From positions 1 to 8,680 of the forward strand of contig JADFLZ010000070.1 in the NCBI GenBank assembly GCA_022564135.1: a stretch of 8,680 bases of DNA, read 5' to 3'. Made by a program: the position numbers and the translations under genes. Each line of letters opens with the position of its first letter. Positions within the stretch are counted from its first letter, which is position 1. This document shows positions 5,521-8,680 of this stretch, piece by piece. Source of the stretch: Candidatus Zixiibacteriota bacterium. Lineage in GTDB: Bacteria > Zixibacteria > MSB-5A5 > GN15 > FEB-12. The notes under the pieces are model-generated. The model worked only from the letters and a program-made list of their open reading frames with translations, ran no database searches and was not told where the DNA came from.

Positions 5521-6960
5521 ATGGAATCAAACAGCGTCATGGTCATTTCGTTTGTAGTCTACAGCCTCTTTATAGTTGGGGTCGGATTGTATTCGATGAA
5601 GCGGCGTAAAAATACTGACGAAGATTACGTCCTGGCCAATCGTGAGCTGGGACCCTGGGCATCGTCACTGTCTGCCTCGGCTTCGTCGGAATCCGGCTGG
5701 GTCATGCTGGGGCTGGTAGGTCTGGCCTTTAACAGCGGCTTGTCGGCCATCTGGATTATTCCCGGTATAGCAGCCGGTTATCTTTTTAACTGGTTTGTGA
5801 TTGCAGAGAGAATAAGAAAAGAAAGCCTGAGAAGCGGCGCGGTGACATTGCCGCAATTTATAGCCGGTATGTTTGACAGCGACTCCCGCCTGCTGCGACT
5901 GATTCCTGTTATTGTAATAACAGCCGCTATGTTAGGCTATGTAGCGGCGCAGATGAACGCCGCCGGCAAGGCTTTTGAAGTTACCTTTGCTCTGCCCTAC
6001 CAGAGCGGAGTTTTAGTCGGGGCTGTGATTGTGCTGGCCTACACCGTCACCGGCGGCTTTCGGGCAATCTGCTGGACTGATATTATTCAGGCTTCGTTTA
6101 TGTTAGTGGCCCTTATAGTAATGCCGCTGGTTATGCTCAGCGAAGTTGGCGGCTATGAAATGTTCAGTTCGATATTAATTAAAACCGACCCGGACTTGCT
6201 CAGTCTCTCAGGCGGTATGAGCGGCTACGGTCTTTTGGGCTTTGTCATTGGCATGCTGGGTATTGGACTGGGTTATCCCGGGCAGCCGCATATACTTTCC
6301 CGATTTATGGCCGCCAGAGACTCTGCCACTGTCAAAAAAGCCGGACTGATTGCCTTTGTCTGGATGTCGGCGGTTTATACCGGAGCAATTTCTTTTGGCA
6401 TGTTTGCCCGGGCATATTTTGGAACGCTGGCCGATGCCGAGCAGGCCCTGCCTCTGGCCTGCAGCGAACTTCTGCCTCCCGTGCTGGCGGGTTTTGTCAT
6501 TGCGGCTATTGTAGCAGCCATCTGTTCCACCGCCGACTCTCAGCTGATAGTCGTATCATCCGTTATCTCGCGGGATGTTTTCGGCTGGGGGAAAAAAGAA
6601 GATAGCTCATCGCCTGAAGTTATCGCGCGCCACCAGCGGCTCGACCGCTGGGTCTTAGTTGGCTTAGCTGTGGTAGCTGTTTTTTTTGCGCTGACCGAGA
6701 ACAGAATCATCTTTGATTTTGTGCTTTATGCCTGGTCCGGATTAGGCGCAGCCTTCGGGCCGGTAATAATACTGGGGCTGCTCTGGAAAAAAACCACCAA
6801 ACAAGGCGCTATTGCAGGCATGCTGACCGGCGCTGTTGTTACTGTCGTCTGGAAAAATGTCGAAGCGCTAAAAGCTATTGTCTATGAACTTGTTCCGGCC
6901 TTTTTACTGGCACTGGCCCTGACCTGGCTGGTCAGCTTAATGACGCAGAAGGACAAATGA
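5521..6960 (+). CDS. Sodium/solute symporter, PutP-like (SSS family)
   Basis: This 479-residue inner-membrane protein has about 12-13 hydrophobic helices and PutP landmarks along its length: DYVLANRELGP (35-45), SGWVMLGLVG (58-67), GLGYPGQPHILSRFMAA (249-265), STADSQ (336-341) and YAWSGLGAAFGPVI (403-416). It should couple Na+ entry to uptake of an amino acid or similar solute. The Na2-site Ser-Thr of helix 9 (E. coli PutP S340/T341) is kept at 336-337. Two key positions differ: the Na+-linked Asp (PutP D55) is Ser56 with a Glu next to it, and the substrate-helix Trp (PutP W244) is Ile248, while Tyr252 and Pro256 are kept. Proline is therefore not a safe substrate call. The start at 5521 was chosen for its Shine-Dalgarno. 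The stop TGA overlaps the ATG of a minicistron leading to the acylase gene. Confidence 0.92.
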   Translation: MESNSVMVISFVVYSLFIVGVGLYSMKRRKNTDEDYVLANRELGPWASSLSASASSESGWVMLGLVGLAFNSGLSAIWIIPGIAAGYLFNWFVIAERIRKESLRSGAVTLPQFIAGMFDSDSRLLRLIPVIVITAAMLGYVAAQMNAAGKAFEVTFALPYQSGVLVGAVIVLAYTVTGGFRAICWTDIIQASFMLVALIVMPLVMLSEVGGYEMFSSILIKTDPDLLSLSGGMSGYGLLGFVIGMLGIGLGYPGQPHILSRFMAARDSATVKKAGLIAFVWMSAVYTGAISFGMFARAYFGTLADAEQALPLACSELLPPVLAGFVIAAIVAAICSTADSQLIVVSSVISRDVFGWGKKEDSSSPEVIARHQRLDRWVLVGLAVVAVFFALTENRIIFDFVLYAWSGLGAAFGPVIILGLLWKKTTKQGAIAGMLTGAVVTVVWKNVEALKAIVYELVPAFLLALALTWLVSLMTQKDK

Positions 6961-6986
6961 CAAACCGTTACCTGCGATTTTCATAA
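6957..6986 (+). CDS. Possible nine-codon coupling minicistron
   Basis: The ATG at 6957 overlaps the symporter stop as ATGA. The frame encodes MTNRYLRFS and stops with TAA at 6984-6986, overlapping the acylase start as TAATG. AAGGA (6949-6953) is only 3 bases before this ATG, closer than usual. The acylase ATG itself has no visible Shine-Dalgarno, so ribosomes stepping through this short frame would explain how it is translated. The peptide probably has no function. It may be coincidence. Confidence 0.35.
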   Translation: MTNRYLRFS

Positions 6987-8680
6987 TGAAGAAAAAAACC
7001 AGACAGATAATCATGATGATCGTCAGCTTATGCCTGGCGGTTGTCTTAGGCGGCGGCTTTTATGTTTATTTCTGGCTCCAAAATTCGGTGCCGATCAGTG
7101 CAGGCATAATTTTAACAGCTGCAATTGATAGAGAGGTTGAGATAACATTTGATAAAATGGGCATTCCGCAAATCTGGGCGGAGACAGAGCCTGACGGCTA
7201 TTTTGCGCTGGGGTTTCTGCATGCTAACGACAGGTTATTCCAGATGGATATGGCCCGCCGCATGTCGCAGGGCAGAATGTCTGAACTGCTGGGAAAATTA
7301 GCGATGGAAAGTGACATGCGACAGCGGCGGATTGGTCATAACAGAATTGCAGACGCGGCGATTTTGAATTTGAGTGAAGCAAACAGCAGGAAACTTCAGG
7401 CTTACTCTGACGGTGTCAATTATTACCGGAGTACAGCCAAAGCTCTGCCTTTTGAGTATCTGCTTTTGGGGAAAGATTTTGAAGACTGGAAAGTTTATGA
7501 CTGCCTGACTCTGCTCAGTTTTCAATCCTGGTTTTCGGACGCGCTTCAGAATCATGATCAGTTTTTTCTTAAACTCAGCGAAGCTGTCGGTGACGATTTA
7601 GCTAAGTCGCTTTGTTTTATTTATCCGGACTGGGGACCAACAACCGTACCGGAAGATAGCGTTATCGGTTTAAGAGAACCTGCCAAATCCGCTAACATAT
7701 ACGTGCAGCTTAAAACTGCTGTTAAAACTAAATGGAAGCCTGTGCAGACGCCATACCTGATGACCAATTCATCCAACGCCTGGGTAGTCAGTCCGGCTAA
7801 GAGCAAAAGCGGACAGGCCATGCTGGCCTCTGACCCGCACCTTCAGATAAATCAGCTGCCTCAGTTCTGGCAGATGATCGGGCTGCATATTAAAGAAACA
7901 AACACGAATGTATTGGGCATTACTGCCCCCGGTCTGCCGTTTGTCATCATGGGACATAACGGGACAGCCGCCTGGGCCTTTACTGCCGGCGGAGTTGACA
8001 TTACTGATTACTACCTTGAAGAAATAAATGCCGATGATTCGACATTGTACCGGACAGCTACCGGCTGGCAAAAACTAAAATTTGCAGTCGATACAATTTT
8101 TGCAGCCGATCTTGACAGCTCTGTCGTTTTAATGACTTCAATAACCGGACATGGACCAATTTTCAATAATTTATCTGAAAGTAACAAGACTTATTCATTT
8201 AGGTGGGCGGGTTACGATGTCGACTTAAATTTGTCCTGCAGCGCGGCCTTTGCCCTGCAAGAAGTCGCCAGCTTTGAAGAATTTCGTAAAATCGTAACAT
8301 CATTGGGAGCGCTTGATGCCAACTGGCTCTACGCCGACAAAGATGGAAATATCGGCTATCAGCTGGGTACCCCGATTCCTGTCAGGCAGACGGCTAATTT
8401 CTGTCTGCCGTTATCCGGCACAAATTCCGAACATGACTGGCTGGGCTATTATCCGCTTTCACAAACGCCGTATTCTTTTAATCCGGAAGAGAACTGGCTG
8501 GGCAGCTGCAACAACCTGCCATCTCGCTCAGCAGAGTTTGCAGAACTTAGCGGAAGTTTTATGCCGGGCAGGATAATGCGCCTGAGCGAACTGATGAATG
8601 AGAGCAAAGTATTATCCTCGACTGATTTGAACAAATTTCAAATAGACAGAACAGATAACTATCTTTTGCGCTGGAAAAAA
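6986..8680 (+). CDS. Penicillin acylase family protein (peptidase S45, Ntn hydrolase), 3' partial
   Basis: 565 codons run open to the right edge; the full precursor is probably about 750-800 residues. It begins with MKKK and a hydrophobic stretch (about 8-30), a signal peptide or membrane anchor, so the enzyme should act outside the cytoplasmic membrane. The alpha-chain part has GIPQIWAETEPDGYFALGF and HANDRLFQMDMARR. The precursor should cleave itself before Ser263, in TNSSNAWVVSP, making Ser263 the N-terminal nucleophile of the beta chain. MGHNGTAAWAFTAGG (oxyanion-hole region) and LDANWLYADKDGNIGY (catalytic Asn, Asn446) follow as in the family. The reaction is hydrolysis of an amide with an acyl side chain. 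Substrates in the family include penicillins, N-acyl-homoserine lactones and cyclic lipopeptides, so the substrate here is open. There is no Shine-Dalgarno at the ATG; the TAATG overlap with a minicistron suggests coupling to the symporter gene. Confidence 0.9.
   Translation, partial: MKKKTRQIIMMIVSLCLAVVLGGGFYVYFWLQNSVPISAGIILTAAIDREVEITFDKMGIPQIWAETEPDGYFALGFLHANDRLFQMDMARRMSQGRMSELLGKLAMESDMRQRRIGHNRIADAAILNLSEANSRKLQAYSDGVNYYRSTAKALPFEYLLLGKDFEDWKVYDCLTLLSFQSWFSDALQNHDQFFLKLSEAVGDDLAKSLCFIYPDWGPTTVPEDSVIGLREPAKSANIYVQLKTAVKTKWKPVQTPYLMTNSSNAWVVSPAKSKSGQAMLASDPHLQINQLPQFWQMIGLHIKETNTNVLGITAPGLPFVIMGHNGTAAWAFTAGGVDITDYYLEEINADDSTLYRTATGWQKLKFAVDTIFAADLDSSVVLMTSITGHGPIFNNLSESNKTYSFRWAGYDVDLNLSCSAAFALQEVASFEEFRKIVTSLGALDANWLYADKDGNIGYQLGTPIPVRQTANFCLPLSGTNSEHDWLGYYPLSQTPYSFNPEENWLGSCNNLPSRSAEFAELSGSFMPGRIMRLSELMNESKVLSSTDLNKFQIDRTDNYLLRWKK

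Noticed and set aside
7007..7036. Possible lipobox cysteine (VSLC) in the acylase signal region
   Set aside because: Leu directly before Cys does not fit a lipobox (Gly, Ala or Ser expected), and the Cys is in the middle of the hydrophobic stretch.
8313..8576. + strand ORF of 87 codons near the right edge
   Set aside because: It overlaps the acylase in another frame, where that reading shows conserved family motifs (LDANWLYADKDGNIGY).

Overview
This window comes from a bacterium that uses a sugar phosphotransferase system (PTS) and sigma-54. The gene content suggests a Gram-negative type from a poorly sampled phylum: a periplasmic-type Ntn acylase, a stand-alone sigma-54 activator with a TPR sensor, and a SIS-type bifunctional phosphoglucose/phosphomannose isomerase instead of classical Pgi. 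I cannot fix the phylum from sequence alone; an FCB-group or related candidate phylum is only a guess. All genes are on the + strand. Several ORFs visible on the - strand are shadows of these genes.

Region 1 (1-2131) is central sugar metabolism. It holds the C-terminal catalytic half of PTS enzyme I, cut by the left window edge. It overlaps a bifunctional phosphoglucose/phosphomannose isomerase, whose best start is a TTG at 1055 and not the upstream ATG at 1019. The two form an operon for PEP-driven sugar phosphorylation and hexose-6-phosphate interconversion.

Region 2 (2132-4964) is a regulatory cassette. A 248-base intergenic region holds two sigma-70-like promoter candidates and a long imperfect dyad that covers one of the -35 boxes. 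It is followed by a small secreted protein of unrecognised family (116 aa, clear signal peptide). This overlaps by ATGA a 745-aa regulator made of TPR repeats, a sigma-54 AAA+ domain with GAFTGA, and a Fis-type helix-turn-helix. There is no receiver, GAF or PAS domain, so the TPR superhelix is the likely sensor.

Region 3 (4965-5520) is a 556-base non-coding region packed with structure. It has two long inverted repeats that share the AGAGAGTTAC core (the second is a strong intrinsic terminator) and a third dyad that looks like an activator-binding site. Then comes a near-consensus sigma-54 promoter at 5237-5252 and, about 105 bases after its predicted start, another intrinsic terminator ending at 5367. 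The best reading is a sigma-54-driven small RNA (or attenuated leader) next to its own sigma-54 activator. This layout resembles luxO-qrr in Vibrio, but the sensor is of an unrelated type. A separate sigma-70-like promoter follows for the next gene.

Region 4 (5521-8680) is a sodium/solute symporter of the PutP type, followed by a penicillin-acylase (peptidase S45) family precursor that runs off the right edge. The acylase appears in no complete ORF because its stop lies outside the window. A nine-codon minicistron bridges the two genes through ATGA and TAATG overlaps. The acylase could release an amino compound outside the cytoplasmic membrane that the symporter imports.

The most interesting hypothesis is that regions 2 and 3 form one circuit: secreted small protein, TPR sensor/sigma-54 activator, small RNA, and possibly the downstream transporter-acylase pair. 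The domains, overlaps, promoter and terminators are seen directly; the circuit is inference.
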